Below, one piece after another: positions 1-9,086 of a stretch of 64,000 bases of DNA. Where the stretch lies: positions 1-64,000 of the forward strand of contig QNGA01000016.1 in the NCBI GenBank assembly GCA_003298465.1, written 5' to 3'. The DNA is from a halophilic archaeon (lineage in GTDB: Archaea > Halobacteriota > Halobacteria > Halobacteriales > Haladaptataceae). The translations under genes were made by a program, and so were the position numbers. The notes under the pieces were generated by a model. That model did not search any database. It was not told the DNA's origin and saw nothing but the letters and a program-made list of their open reading frames with translations. Numbering within the stretch: the stretch's first letter is position 1; each line of letters starts with the position of its first letter.

Positions 1-2
1 AG

Positions 3-1076
3 CAGTTCGACGTGGAGTTCATGGCGGAGGTGATGGACCTCTGCATCGGCTGCAAGGGCTGCGCCCGCGACTGCCCCAGCGAGGTCGACATGGCCAAACT
101 CAAAGCCGAGGTCGAACACGAACACCATCAGCGCCACGGCGCGAGCCTCCGCGACCGCCTCTTCGCGAACGTCGACCGGCTTTCGGCGCTCGGGAGCACC
201 TTCGCGCCCGTCTCGAACTGGGCGTCGAAGGTGCCGGGGGCGCGCACCGTGATGGAGAAGGCGGTCGGCGTCGCCCGCGAACGAAGTCTACCGACGTTCC
301 ACCGCGAGAGCCTCGAAGACTGGTTCGACGCCCGCGGCGGGGCGCGCGTCCCCGAGACTGCGGCGACCCGGAGGGTGCTCCTGTTCCCGGACACCTACAC
401 GAACTACAACCACCCCGAGGCCGGGAAGGCGACCGTCCGGGTGCTCGAAGCGGCGGGCGTCCACGTCGAGATACCCGACGAGGTGACCGCGACGGGGCGA
501 CCGGCGCATTCGAAAGGGTTCCTCGACACGTCTCGGGCGCGAGCAGCGGACAACGTCTCGGCGCTCGCGCCGCACGTCGCCGACGGGTGGGACGTGGTTC
601 TGGTCGAACCCTCCGACGCCGTGATGTTCCAGTCGGATTACCGCGACTTGCTCTCGGGGCAAGCCGTCGAGCGGGTCGCGGCGAACGCGTACGGCGTCAT
701 GGAGTACCTCGACGCCTTCGACCTGACGGACGACCTCGCGCTCGGAAGCCCCGACGAGCGTCTCACGTACCACGGCCACTGCCACCAGAAGGCGACGAAG
801 AAGGAGGGCCACGCGGCCAACGTCCTCCGGGCGGCGGGCTACGACGTGGACGAACTCGACTCCGGGTGCTGTGGCATGGCGGGCAGTTTCGGGTACGAGG
901 CCGAACACTACTCGCTGAGCCGGGCCATCGCGGGCATCCTCTTCGACCAGATCGACGCCAGCGACGGCGAGGAAGTCGTCGCGCCCGGCGCGTCGTGTCG
1001 AACCCAGATCGGCGACAGAGAGCGAGGGGAAGAACCCGACCATCCGATCGAGAAAGTCGCCGAATTGATGCGGTAG
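3..1076 (+). CDS. FAD-linked oxidase / Fe-S dehydrogenase, C-terminal part (5' end outside window)
   Basis: The frame is open from base 3, so the gene begins before the window and only about 357 residues are visible. A ferredoxin-type [4Fe-4S] motif (CIGCKGCARDCP) lies at the start of the visible part. It is followed by a CCG-type cysteine-rich domain with HGHCHQKA and, near the end, DSGCCGMAGSFGYE. Such Fe-S/CCG regions form the C-terminal half of FAD-linked D-lactate or glycolate dehydrogenases (Dld/GlcDF-like) and of GlpC. They carry electrons from the flavin to the respiratory chain. In haloarchaea the FAD and Fe-S halves are often fused in one protein of about 1000 residues, so an upstream FAD-binding domain is expected (inference). 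The substrate cannot be decided from this part. Confidence 0.85.
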   Translation, partial: QFDVEFMAEVMDLCIGCKGCARDCPSEVDMAKLKAEVEHEHHQRHGASLRDRLFANVDRLSALGSTFAPVSNWASKVPGARTVMEKAVGVARERSLPTFHRESLEDWFDARGGARVPETAATRRVLLFPDTYTNYNHPEAGKATVRVLEAAGVHVEIPDEVTATGRPAHSKGFLDTSRARAADNVSALAPHVADGWDVVLVEPSDAVMFQSDYRDLLSGQAVERVAANAYGVMEYLDAFDLTDDLALGSPDERLTYHGHCHQKATKKEGHAANVLRAAGYDVDELDSGCCGMAGSFGYEAEHYSLSRAIAGILFDQIDASDGEEVVAPGASCRTQIGDRERGEEPDHPIEKVAELMR

Positions 1077-1272
1077 CGGTCGCCGGTCGAGGGACTTCGA
1101 CGTCGAAGGTGAAGGGACGACCACGGCCGAGGGAGGTGGAAGGGAGCGTCGATGGGGTTGCTGAGGAGTTCGGAAACGGCGACGCCTTCTCTTCGACGAG
1201 ACTGGAGGGCGAACCAGTGGCAGTCGGAGATAGAAATCGGGTGAACGCGGCGGCCTCCGATTTTCGCTGCTC

Positions 1273-2451
1273 TCAGGCGGTGAAGAGTTCTCGCGGGAAC
1301 TCGGCCAGTACTTCGGCACCGGTCGACGTGACGCGGAACGTCTCGCTGAGTTCGACGCCGAAGTCGTCGAACCAGAGGCCCGGAATCATGTGGAAGGTCA
1401 TGTTCTCTTCGAGCACCGTCTCGTCGCCCGGCCGGAGACTGGCGGTGTGCTCCCCCCAGTCCGGCGGGTAGCCGAGCCCCATGGAGTAGCCGATCCGGTC
1501 TTCCTTCTCGATGTCGTACTTTCCGATGACGTCACGCCACGCCCGCTCGACCGACTCGGCGGTGACGCCGGGTTCGGCGTGGTCGAGCGCTGCTTCGAGC
1601 CCTTCGACGACGATTTCTGCCCTGGATTGCATCTCCTCGGGTGGGTCGCCGACGAAGGTCGTCCGCGCCAGCGGGGAGTGATACCGGTTCCGACAGCCGG
1701 AGAGTTCGATGATGACGGGGTCGCCACGCTCGAACGGGCGGTCGGTCCACGTGAGATGCGGCGTTCCGGTGTGGTCTCCAGACGGCATCAGTGGGACGAT
1801 GGAGGGGTAGTCGCCACCGAACTCGTCGGTCCCCCTGATGAGGCCGTCGTAGATCTCCGCCGCCACCTCGTACTCGGGGACGCCTTCTCCGACCGCGTCG
1901 AGTCCGGCCTGCATCGCGTTTTCGGAGATGCGTGCGGCCTGTCGCATGTACTCCAGTTCCTGCTCGGACTTCCTGACCCGAACCCAGTTGACCAGGAGCG
2001 TGGCGTCGTCGAACTCGGCGTCGGGGAGGTTCTTCTGGAGTCGGGTGTACGACTTCGCGGTGAAGTAGTACGCGTCCATCTCCACGCCGATACGGGCGTC
2101 CGCTACGTCCAGTTCCTCCAGTACGTCGGCGAAGAAATCCATCGGATGCAGGTCGTACGGCGAGTGAACGTGGTCGTCGCTGTACGACCGGATGTTCTCC
2201 TCGGCGAGCCAGGTCGTCGCTCGCGCGCCGTTCGCGTCCATCTCCCGCCCGACCCAGATCGGTTCGTCGCGTTCGTGGGTCACGATGACGGCCTGGTGAA
2301 CGTAGAACGACCACCCGTCGTAGCCCGCGAGATAGTTCATGTTCGCGGGGTCAGAGACGACGAGCGCGTCCAGGTCTGCCTCTCGCATCCGCTCTTTCGT
2401 CCGCTCTATCCGTCGTTCGTATTCGTTCCTGTCGAAGACTGCCTGTGGCAT
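1273..2451 (-). CDS. M24 family (creatinase / ectoine hydrolase-like) hydrolase
   Basis: 392 residues, creatinase N-terminal domain (about 1-150) followed by the pita-bread M24 fold. GLGYPPDWGEHTASLRPGD near residue 330 is characteristic of the ectoine-hydrolase (DoeA/EutD-like) and Xaa-Pro-dipeptidase-like branch. Where true metallopeptidases have two Asp metal ligands, this protein reads IELSGCRNRYHSPLARTTF, so both Asp positions look replaced. That suggests a metal-independent creatinase-type C-N hydrolase rather than an aminopeptidase (inference). Frame extension to a TTG at 2466 is possible, but ATG 2451 is preferred because an AT-rich TATA-like element lies about 30 bases upstream (near 2484). 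It faces the preceding dehydrogenase gene tail to tail; no ectoine catabolism neighbours are visible. Confidence 0.85.
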   Translation of the reverse strand: MPQAVFDRNEYERRIERTKERMREADLDALVVSDPANMNYLAGYDGWSFYVHQAVIVTHERDEPIWVGREMDANGARATTWLAEENIRSYSDDHVHSPYDLHPMDFFADVLEELDVADARIGVEMDAYYFTAKSYTRLQKNLPDAEFDDATLLVNWVRVRKSEQELEYMRQAARISENAMQAGLDAVGEGVPEYEVAAEIYDGLIRGTDEFGGDYPSIVPLMPSGDHTGTPHLTWTDRPFERGDPVIIELSGCRNRYHSPLARTTFVGDPPEEMQSRAEIVVEGLEAALDHAEPGVTAESVERAWRDVIGKYDIEKEDRIGYSMGLGYPPDWGEHTASLRPGDETVLEENMTFHMIPGLWFDDFGVELSETFRVTSTGAEVLAEFPRELFTA

Positions 2452-2740
2452 GACAACGTCGTTCAAATAGTCGAACGAGATATTTCTTAAGCTTTTTGTG
2501 TACCATACAAACGGAATGTGTGTACAGAGGCCGTTGGGTCTCGCCTCGAACCATCGCCGGGAGGGTGAACCGGCGCACCGCTACCGATTCGGTGACACTC
2601 GACGCGGATTTTCCGCTTGGCAGTGGCGAGAACGCAGCAATTACGTTCGCGAACGCCGTCGGTTGGATTCGTTCTCCGTGACGGTTCGAGCGGCGTCCCA
2701 CGACAGTGAGTATTTACCGCCGGCGGTCCTTCGCCCCGCC

Positions 2741-3118
2741 ATGGGTTATCACGTCGTACCGTTCGAAGACGTCGCCCCGACGCCGGACCGGCCGTCCGAA
2801 CACCGGTCCGTGAGCGACGCCGTCGGCCTGGAGCGGATGGCGCTCAACGTCTATCGGGCAGAGCCGGGCGAACAGCTACCGCTGGCCTACCACGTCCACG
2901 ACGAGCAGGAGGAAGCCTTCGTCGTTCTCTCGGGGGTACTCCACGTCGAGACGCCGGAGAGGACCCACGTCGTGGGCGAAGACGAAGTGTTCGTCGCAGA
3001 GCCGGAGAGCCCGCACCGGGCCTACAATCCGACGGACGCCGACGAGACGGTCCAGGTACTCGCCGTCGGCGCACCGTCGACCGACGACGTCCATCCCTAC
3101 GAGCCCGAGGACGCGTGA
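2741..3118 (+). CDS. cupin domain protein
   Basis: 125 residues forming a single small beta-barrel cupin. The first cupin motif is readable as YHVHDEQEEAFVVLSG (His-x-His, then Glu) and the second as AEPESPHRAYNP, which supplies the remaining His. These residues normally bind one divalent metal. Small haloarchaeal cupins of this type are often annotated as sugar-isomerase-like or dioxygenase-like without known substrate. ATG 2741 is chosen because the cupin fold begins right after it and a TATA-like tatttacc lies about 30 bases upstream; the frame remains open to 2498 but that extension has no domain. It stands alone between divergent or convergent neighbours. Confidence 0.85.
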   Translation: MGYHVVPFEDVAPTPDRPSEHRSVSDAVGLERMALNVYRAEPGEQLPLAYHVHDEQEEAFVVLSGVLHVETPERTHVVGEDEVFVAEPESPHRAYNPTDADETVQVLAVGAPSTDDVHPYEPEDA

Positions 3119-3224
3119 CGGGGACGCGCCGGGCGCCGACTCGCCGGCCGGCGTCCGCTCCGAGGAAGGATGGCGCCTGGTCGGGCGAGCAGGCGAGCCC
3201 GCCGCCACCGGCGCGTTCGCAGTC

Positions 3225-4979
3225 TCAGAAGTACAGTTCGCCGATCCGGTCCGCGGTCCGGAGCGCGAGCGCCTGACCGCTGTTCGTCGGATTCGGTCCG
3301 CCGAGACCGTTGGCCAGGGCGGAGTGGTCGGCGACGAACAGGCGGTCGACGTTCTTCGCCTCGGCGTTCGAGTCGAGCACCTCGCCCATCCGCATCGACG
3401 ACTGCATGTGCAGGAGAAGCGGCGGCCAGTCGCACCGGTGGACGTGCTCGGCGCCGGCCTCCCGGTGGATGCGGGCCGCGATGCGGCAGAGTTCGTCGCG
3501 CTTCGCGTCGTCGTCCGGGTGCGGTTCCCACTTCACCTTCGGAACAGCGCCGTGCTCGTCGCTGAACGTGTCGTCGAGCGAGACGCCGTTGTCCTGTCGA
3601 GGCAGGTCGTCGGTGAGTATCAGTAGCGCCTTCGTCTGCCGGTAGTTGGACATCCTGCGCTTGAGTTCCTCGCCGACGACGTAGCCGCGGGTGTCCCACG
3701 GCTCGTCCGGGTCGACGGGCGTGTCGAAGCTGTAGCCGGCCTGGCTGAACAGGTAGTCCGCGTACGACACGAGGCCGGGGGACATCCCGATGTCCTCCAT
3801 CCCACCGACGCCGGGCTTGTCGAACCGGACGGCGGAGTTCTGTCCGACGTACGGGTCCATATGCTCCACCTCGGGGTTGACGTCCGCGACCGCCTCGTCG
3901 GGGTAGACGCCGACGACCCAGTCGAACCAGTGGGTCGTCAGCCCCTTGCCGACCCAGCCGTCGTCCGGGAGCCCGGAGTTGAGCCAGAGTCGGGGCGATT
4001 CGATGCAGCCGGCCGCGAGGACGACCGCGTCCGCGTCGACCGTCTGCGTCCGACCGGACCAGCTGTCGCGGAACGTGACGCCACTCGCCTCCAGCGTGCC
4101 GACGCCCTCCACCGTCTCGATGTCGGTGACGAAGGCGTTCGGCCGGAGCGCGACGTTTCCCTGCGACGGGTCGTCGTTGGTGTCGAGCGCGCGCGGCACG
4201 TAGCCGACGTTGCTGGACTTCCGGGCCTTGTCGCGCACCGGCGCGTCCACCGGCGTCGACGCCCCCTGGAAGTGGTCGCCGACGAGCGTGTCGCCGCGGA
4301 AGCCGTCGTCGTAGCTGAACGAGCCGTCGTAGTCGGCGTCCAGCGGCTGGCCGTTCGAGGTCTCCCGACCCGGCACCTCGACGGCGTTGGCCTGCGGTCG
4401 CCACCCGGTTTCGGTGACGTTCTTCGTGTCGACGAGCGAGTACCCGGCGTTCTTCGCGCCCTCGATGAACACCTCCTCCTTGGCCGTCATCGGCGCCTGC
4501 TGGGTGTTCGTCAGTTCCTCGTTGAGCTGGTAGTAGGGGACGAGCTCCTCGTAGTCGATGGGCCAGTGGGGCTGGCCGTCGACGGCGTAGGGGTACGCCC
4601 GCGGGTGGTTCGCGAAGTAGTGTAGCGACGTGCCACCGACGGCTCCGACCTGCCAGATGAAGGCGTTCTGGTGGAGGTTCCGGAACCACGGCGCCCGCGA
4701 GTGGTCGGCGGGACCGACCCGGAGGTACCCCCACGTGGGGTCGTTCGCGTCGGCTTCACGGTGCGTGAACTGCTCGTCGAGCAGTTCGCCGTCGAGGTCG
4801 TCCGGGTCGGTGCTCACCGTACCGCCCGCGTCGGCGTGGGGTTCGGGCCACTTCTCGTTGCCGTGCCACGGGCCGCCCTCGAGCAGGAGGACGTCCAGGC
4901 CGTGGTCGCTGGCGAGTCTCCACGCAGCCGCCGGGCCGTCGGCACCGGCCCCCACGACGACGACGTCGGGGTCTTCCAT
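3225..4979 (-). CDS. GMC family oxidoreductase (gluconate/sorbitol dehydrogenase large-subunit-like)
   Basis: 584 residues. An N-terminal Rossmann motif VVGAGADGPAAAW binds FAD. The C-terminal GMC signature region GGPNPTNSGQALALRTADRI matches FAD-dependent gluconate 2-dehydrogenase/choline dehydrogenase-like flavoproteins that oxidise sugar acids or alcohols. The preceding gene in the operon (4979-6103) encodes the matching small subunit; its stop codon and this ATG share one base (TGATG), so the two are translationally coupled. The flavoprotein itself has no signal peptide, so it is probably carried out of the cell with the Tat-signal-bearing small subunit (inference, from the bacterial three-subunit enzymes). 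No cytochrome c subunit is present here. The actual substrate is unknown. Confidence 0.9.
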   Translation of the reverse strand: MEDPDVVVVGAGADGPAAAWRLASDHGLDVLLLEGGPWHGNEKWPEPHADAGGTVSTDPDDLDGELLDEQFTHREADANDPTWGYLRVGPADHSRAPWFRNLHQNAFIWQVGAVGGTSLHYFANHPRAYPYAVDGQPHWPIDYEELVPYYQLNEELTNTQQAPMTAKEEVFIEGAKNAGYSLVDTKNVTETGWRPQANAVEVPGRETSNGQPLDADYDGSFSYDDGFRGDTLVGDHFQGASTPVDAPVRDKARKSSNVGYVPRALDTNDDPSQGNVALRPNAFVTDIETVEGVGTLEASGVTFRDSWSGRTQTVDADAVVLAAGCIESPRLWLNSGLPDDGWVGKGLTTHWFDWVVGVYPDEAVADVNPEVEHMDPYVGQNSAVRFDKPGVGGMEDIGMSPGLVSYADYLFSQAGYSFDTPVDPDEPWDTRGYVVGEELKRRMSNYRQTKALLILTDDLPRQDNGVSLDDTFSDEHGAVPKVKWEPHPDDDAKRDELCRIAARIHREAGAEHVHRCDWPPLLLHMQSSMRMGEVLDSNAEAKNVDRLFVADHSALANGLGGPNPTNSGQALALRTADRIGELYF

Positions 4980-6103
4980 CAGCGGTCACCTCCGACGCCC
5001 TCGACGACGTCGTCGCCCGTGAGGTCGCTCGGAAGGTTCAACTCGTCTGCGTCCGGGTCATCGAAGCCGCCGTCGACGGCGTGTCGCCAGTCGGCGGCGT
5101 ACCCCGGAGCGGGGCCAGGGTAGTCCGTCTGGTCGCGGCTCTGGACTTCGCCCGCGGGGGTCGTGAGAGAGCGGTCGTTGGGGGTGTCCGTCTTCGTCTC
5201 CCCGTAGCCGGACCACTCGGTGTAGTAACCGAACCCGTGGAGGCCGTTGAGGGCCATCACGACGTACTTCAGGATGCCGACGTCCGGCACCATCGGCGAG
5301 AGCAACTCGTCGAGTCGGTCGAGGACGCCACCGTCGACGATGGTCCAGAGGCATCGGAGACGGTCTTCGCGCGAGAGCTGGACGAAGGTACCACCGGCGG
5401 GGAACGTTTCGTCGCCCCGCGAGACCGCGTCCTCGTTCTCGCCGCGGGCGACGAACTCGGCGGCGACGACGTCGAACACGAGGGTGAACGCCGATGCGTA
5501 CGGGTAGTTCCGTAACACTCGATGGGTCGTCTCGTTCGCCGTCTCGACGAGGAGTTCGAACTCGGCGGGGCCCTCCTCCGTGTCGTCGAGGTCGTCGAAG
5601 GACGTCACGAACCGCTCGACCGGCCCGAACGTGAGATGCTCTTCGAGCGCCTCGCCGTCGGTGTCGAGGTCGAGGAGACTGACGTCCGCGAGGTCCAACA
5701 CGGCGTCCAGATCAGACCCCGGTCCCGTCGTGTCGAGTTCGGTCTCGAACATACTCCGGGGCATCTCTGCGTCCGACGAGAGATCGAGTTTCTCGGACAC
5801 CATCTCGGCGCGGATCTCCTGGAAGTGGTTGAAGTCCCAGATGAGGAACTTCTCCAGTTCGACATCGAGACCGCCAGGAACGTGCTCCGGTCCAAGTTCC
5901 TCTTCCAGTCCCGGCGTCCGCGGGAGGATCGCGTCGACGATCGCTCGGTACGTGTCGGCGGTGTGGGGGTCGCTCGGAAGCGGGTCGGCGAGCGCTGCCT
6001 GTGCGTCCTCCATCGTCGCGCCCGACATCGACAGCGCGGCGAGACCCCCGACGCTGCCGAGGACGCTCCGACGGGAAAGCTCGTAGTCGCTATCATCGTT
6101 CAT
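4979..6103 (-). CDS. gluconate 2-dehydrogenase subunit 3 family protein with Tat signal
   Basis: 374 residues from ATG 6103. A twin-arginine signal ELSRRSVLGSVGGLAALSMSG sits at the N-terminus, so the folded protein should be exported. The rest matches the small subunit of membrane-associated GMC dehydrogenases, although it is longer than bacterial subunit 3 (about 200-250 residues). It is the first gene of the pair and overlaps the GMC flavoprotein by one base. The frame also contains ATG 6115, but ATG 6103 has GGAG about eight bases before it and lies closer to the expected distance from the TATA-like elements at about 6130-6155. Role inferred: export chaperone and electron-transfer partner of the flavoprotein. 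Confidence 0.8.
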   Translation of the reverse strand: MNDDSDYELSRRSVLGSVGGLAALSMSGATMEDAQAALADPLPSDPHTADTYRAIVDAILPRTPGLEEELGPEHVPGGLDVELEKFLIWDFNHFQEIRAEMVSEKLDLSSDAEMPRSMFETELDTTGPGSDLDAVLDLADVSLLDLDTDGEALEEHLTFGPVERFVTSFDDLDDTEEGPAEFELLVETANETTHRVLRNYPYASAFTLVFDVVAAEFVARGENEDAVSRGDETFPAGGTFVQLSREDRLRCLWTIVDGGVLDRLDELLSPMVPDVGILKYVVMALNGLHGFGYYTEWSGYGETKTDTPNDRSLTTPAGEVQSRDQTDYPGPAPGYAADWRHAVDGGFDDPDADELNLPSDLTGDDVVEGVGGDR

Positions 6104-6568
6104 GTGTTTCTCCATGCCACGGGGATGATAAACAATCTCAAGGTAGAAAATATTTTAGGCCGAGAAGGAATGAAACCATTCGAAGGCGATACGGTACGCC
6201 TCTTTCGGCTCTCCCCCGTCCGCGGCAACCAGGTCGAGGTCGTCGCGTATCGTCTCGTCTTTCGAAAGGGACCGTAGTGGCCGTACCAGAGCTTAGCAAC
6301 GCCGTAACTCGTTCGTACCGTTTCGACGCGCAGTCCAGTTCTGAACTGTACTCGGCGGTCGCGTTCCGAGACCCGGACGCCGTGACGGACTTATCGACAC
6401 GCTAACCCGAGAACAACCGTTTGCCGTTCGCGAACGGCCAGGGGTTATCTTATCCGTCGACTGCGGAGGAACGATCGCATCGTGACGGCCGAACCCAGTT
6501 CGGTCGACCGAGCAAGCCGAGGCACCGTTCGACGAACGCCAATCGTTCCCCGATCCGAGCCGCCCAAC
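6104..6568. other. intergenic, promoter of GMC operon
   Basis: No convincing gene. The left end holds AT-rich TATA-like sequence (about 6128-6160) reading leftward into the GMC operon. The remainder has only short overlapping shadow frames without recognisable protein features. Confidence 0.5.
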
Positions 6569-6733
6569 ATGGACAACACGACGCATCTACTCAAAGAAAC
6601 GCTGACCGTCGTAACGATGTTCACGACGTTCATAAACACCATCGTCGAGTTTGCACAGGTAACGCGCGTACGAATCGTCATCGTGATCCTCCTGGCTTGC
6701 CTCCTCGGAGTGAACCTCCTCGTAACGGAGTGA
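6569..6733 (+). CDS. small membrane protein (54 aa)
   Basis: 54 residues starting MDNTTHLLKETLTVV. One clear hydrophobic helix near the C-terminus (IVIVILLACLLGVNLLV) preceded by a positively charged RVR, plus a weaker amphipathic segment earlier. The frame extends upstream to 6482 but that extension is Arg/Ser-rich and looks like non-coding GC-rich sequence, so ATG 6569 is chosen. No family recognised. It lies tail to tail with the K+ channel gene. It could be a small haloarchaeal membrane protein or a chance frame; codon use and the hydrophobic segment favour a gene. Confidence 0.5.
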   Translation: MDNTTHLLKETLTVVTMFTTFINTIVEFAQVTRVRIVIVILLACLLGVNLLVTE

Positions 6734-6860
6734 GGACGAGGAGCGACAGCGACGCGCTCCCCGCGCCGGAGTAGGCACAGCGTCGTCTCCCCGCTTCGAC
6801 GAGGCTACGCGGTACCGATGTCCGCTAACCAGATATTCCATCCCCGAGCCCTGAGTACCG

Positions 6861-8519
6861 TCACGTTCGGCTGACGTTTCGTTCGAACTCCTGTATCGCG
6901 TCGTCGCTGCCGGCGACGAGCGCGTCGTCGCCAGCCTCGATCGTCGTGTGTTCGTCGGTGTGGACGGTGCCGTCGCGCGAGATGCCGACCACGGTCCACC
7001 CCCGTTCGGGCGTACGACGGGCGTCGGCCAGCGAATCGCCGACGAACGGCGCCGCGTCGGCCCGTATCAGTCGTATTTGGCCGACGGGGTCCACGACCCG
7101 TTCGCCGTGAACCTCCCCCGCGACCAGGCGTGCACACACGCGCTGGACGGAGAGAACGTAGTCGGCACCGGCTCTGAACGCCTCCGACGTTTTGTCGGCG
7201 TCGGTCACACGTGCGAGAATCTCCACGTCGTCCGAGAGCGACCGAGCTATCGCTATGGTCAACAGCGCGGTCGCGTCGTCGTCGACGGTGACGACCAGTG
7301 CGGATGCGTCCTCGATACTGGCCGTCTGGAGTGTTTCCGGTTCGGTGACGTCACCGACGACGTCGGGGTTCGCACTCTCGGATTCGTCGATGGTCGTGAC
7401 GGACACGTCCGTCGAGAGCGCGTCGAGTGCTGCCGTCCCACCCTCGCCGAGTCCAGCGATTACCACCCGAGAGTGCGCCGAGGCGCGCGGCGTCCGGACG
7501 CCCGTCATCTCGCTCGTGACCTCGGTTATCGAGTTCTGCGGGCCGGCGACGACCAGTACGGTGTTGGGCGTGAGCCGTTCGTCGGGCGAGGGCGACAGGC
7601 GCAACTCGCCGCCGAACCATCCGGCGACCAGCGTCAAGTTCGGATGATTCGCGAGCGGCGACTCTCGCAGTCGGACGCCGTGGAGCGGGCTATTCCGTCG
7701 GACGATTATCTCGCGGATGGTAACCGGGTCGGCGGTGGTCGACACGTCGACCGTGACTGGCGTCGTCGCCTTCTCGGCGAGGCGCCGACCGATGAGTGCG
7801 TGCGGGGCGGCGATTCGGTCGACGCCGATTTCGGCGAGCGCTGCCTTGCGGCGCGTCGAGGCCGTGAAGCTGATGACCCGCAACTCCTCGTTCGCTTCCA
7901 ACGCCGTCAGGACGATACTCGCGGTGCTGTCGCCGGCGTCGGTGATGAGCAGGTTGGCCTTCTCGATGCTGGCACGGTCGAGGTCCGAGCGCTCCTCGGG
8001 GTCGCCGTTGATGACCTGGTAACCGTCGTCCGAGAGCCGCTTCGCTTCGCCCTCGTCGGACTCGATGAGGACGTAGTCCACGTCCAGTTCTTCGAGTTCA
8101 TCGAGCAGGACGCCGGTGTCGCGCTGATACTCCGCGATGACGACGTGGTCGTTCTTTATCGAGAGGCGGTCGTCGAGGTTGAGCGGCGTCCGCTCGAACA
8201 GCGGGATGACGAGAATGCGTAACGTGACGAACCCGATAGCGACGCCGGTGACCTGCATCGTCACCATCAGCAGATTCATCGCTGGCGTCGACCACGCCGC
8301 GTCCGCACCGTACCCCGTCGTCGTCATCGTCTCCGTGACAGTCTGGAGCGAGCGGAAAATCGACTGAGGGCGATTTTCGAGCGTTCGCATTCCAACGTTG
8401 TAGACGACCGTGTAGACGAGGATGATCGAGACGAGCCCGACCGCGTAGACGAGAATCAGTCGCTGTCGACGAGAGAGGTCCCGGGGGTGTAGCCCCTCTG
8501 TATCTCGGAGTTCGCGCAT
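6861..8519 (-). CDS. potassium channel with two RCK (TrkA) modules
   Basis: 552 residues. Two transmembrane helices (about 20-42 and 79-104) flank a pore loop with the K+ selectivity filter TTTGYG at 66-71. After the pore come a first TrkA_N Rossmann domain (about 123-240), TrkA_C (about 255-335), a second TrkA_N-like domain (about 345-460, GLGEGGTAALDALS) and a second TrkA_C to the end. This is the MthK/GsuK-type architecture in which ligand binding to RCK domains opens the pore. In the first RCK domain the usual glycine-rich loop reads VVIAEYQRDTG, so the nucleotide site is altered. Likely role: K+ uptake/efflux control in a salt-in organism. It is just downstream of the broken universal stress gene on the same strand. 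Confidence 0.93.
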   Translation of the reverse strand: MRELRDTEGLHPRDLSRRQRLILVYAVGLVSIILVYTVVYNVGMRTLENRPQSIFRSLQTVTETMTTTGYGADAAWSTPAMNLLMVTMQVTGVAIGFVTLRILVIPLFERTPLNLDDRLSIKNDHVVIAEYQRDTGVLLDELEELDVDYVLIESDEGEAKRLSDDGYQVINGDPEERSDLDRASIEKANLLITDAGDSTASIVLTALEANEELRVISFTASTRRKAALAEIGVDRIAAPHALIGRRLAEKATTPVTVDVSTTADPVTIREIIVRRNSPLHGVRLRESPLANHPNLTLVAGWFGGELRLSPSPDERLTPNTVLVVAGPQNSITEVTSEMTGVRTPRASAHSRVVIAGLGEGGTAALDALSTDVSVTTIDESESANPDVVGDVTEPETLQTASIEDASALVVTVDDDATALLTIAIARSLSDDVEILARVTDADKTSEAFRAGADYVLSVQRVCARLVAGEVHGERVVDPVGQIRLIRADAAPFVGDSLADARRTPERGWTVVGISRDGTVHTDEHTTIEAGDDALVAGSDDAIQEFERNVSRT

Positions 8520-8585
8520 TGGATGGCTCCTACGCCGCTATCGTTGACTCCGTTCGCCCACTAAACCATCGGTATCTCGAACGAC

Positions 8586-9016
8586 TTACGGGCGAGCGAG
8601 CAACACGGACGTGTCGACCGAGCGGACGACCCGGTCGGTCGTACTCCCGAGAAGGCGTTCTTTCAGGCCCGACCGACCGGTCGCCTCCATGACGACGAGG
8701 TCGACGTCGTGCTCGGAACGGTACTCGACGATCGCGTCGTGCGGAAACCCTTCGAGGATGGCCCGCTCGGACGCGACGTCGGCTCCCCTGGCCTTCGTTT
8801 CCGCCTCGCCGAGTATCTCGTTCGCGTCCTCTTCCAGCGTCTGGGTGAGGTCGTCTGCGACGTTTCCGACGCAGGACCGGACGTCTCCGTCCCGACGTCG
8901 ATCACGTGCAGGAAGTGCACCGTCGCGTCCTGCTGCGCTGCGATCGCTACTCCCTGTTCTACCGCCGCATCGCTCGCAGCACTCCCGTCGGTCGGAATCA
9001 GTACGTCGTCGTACAC
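8586..9016 (-). pseudogene. universal stress protein (UspA family), frameshifted
   Basis: Two overlapping minus-strand frames together make one UspA domain. The N-terminal half (GTG 9016) reads VYDDVLIPTDGSAASDAAVEQG and continues to HVIDVGTETS. The C-terminal half, in another frame, reads VGNVADDLTQTLEE through EGFPHDAIVEYR and VVMEATGRSGLKERLLGS to SVDTSVLLARP at 8586. The frames must switch near 8871-8880, consistent with one missing base. The C-terminal ATP-binding motif G-x2-G-x9-G(S/T) is intact in its own frame. Either the gene is recently inactivated or the assembly has a one-base error; the good preservation of both halves fits either. Full-length size would be about 143 residues, normal for haloarchaeal Usp. 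Confidence 0.8.
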
Positions 9017-9086
9017 GGGTTCGGTTACGTCGCCACGGACAAAAGTCCGGGCCCGTCACCGGTCGGGCGGTAGGACCGCTACTGCG

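Noticed and set aside
288..1471. Long frames opposite and overlapping the first dehydrogenase gene
   Set aside because: They are Arg/Pro-rich shadows of a GC-rich coding sequence without domains; the plus-strand Fe-S protein explains the region.
3097..4734. 545-residue minus-strand frame inside the GMC gene
   Set aside because: Composition is Arg/Gly/Pro-rich with no motif; it is the shadow of the GMC oxidoreductase in another frame.
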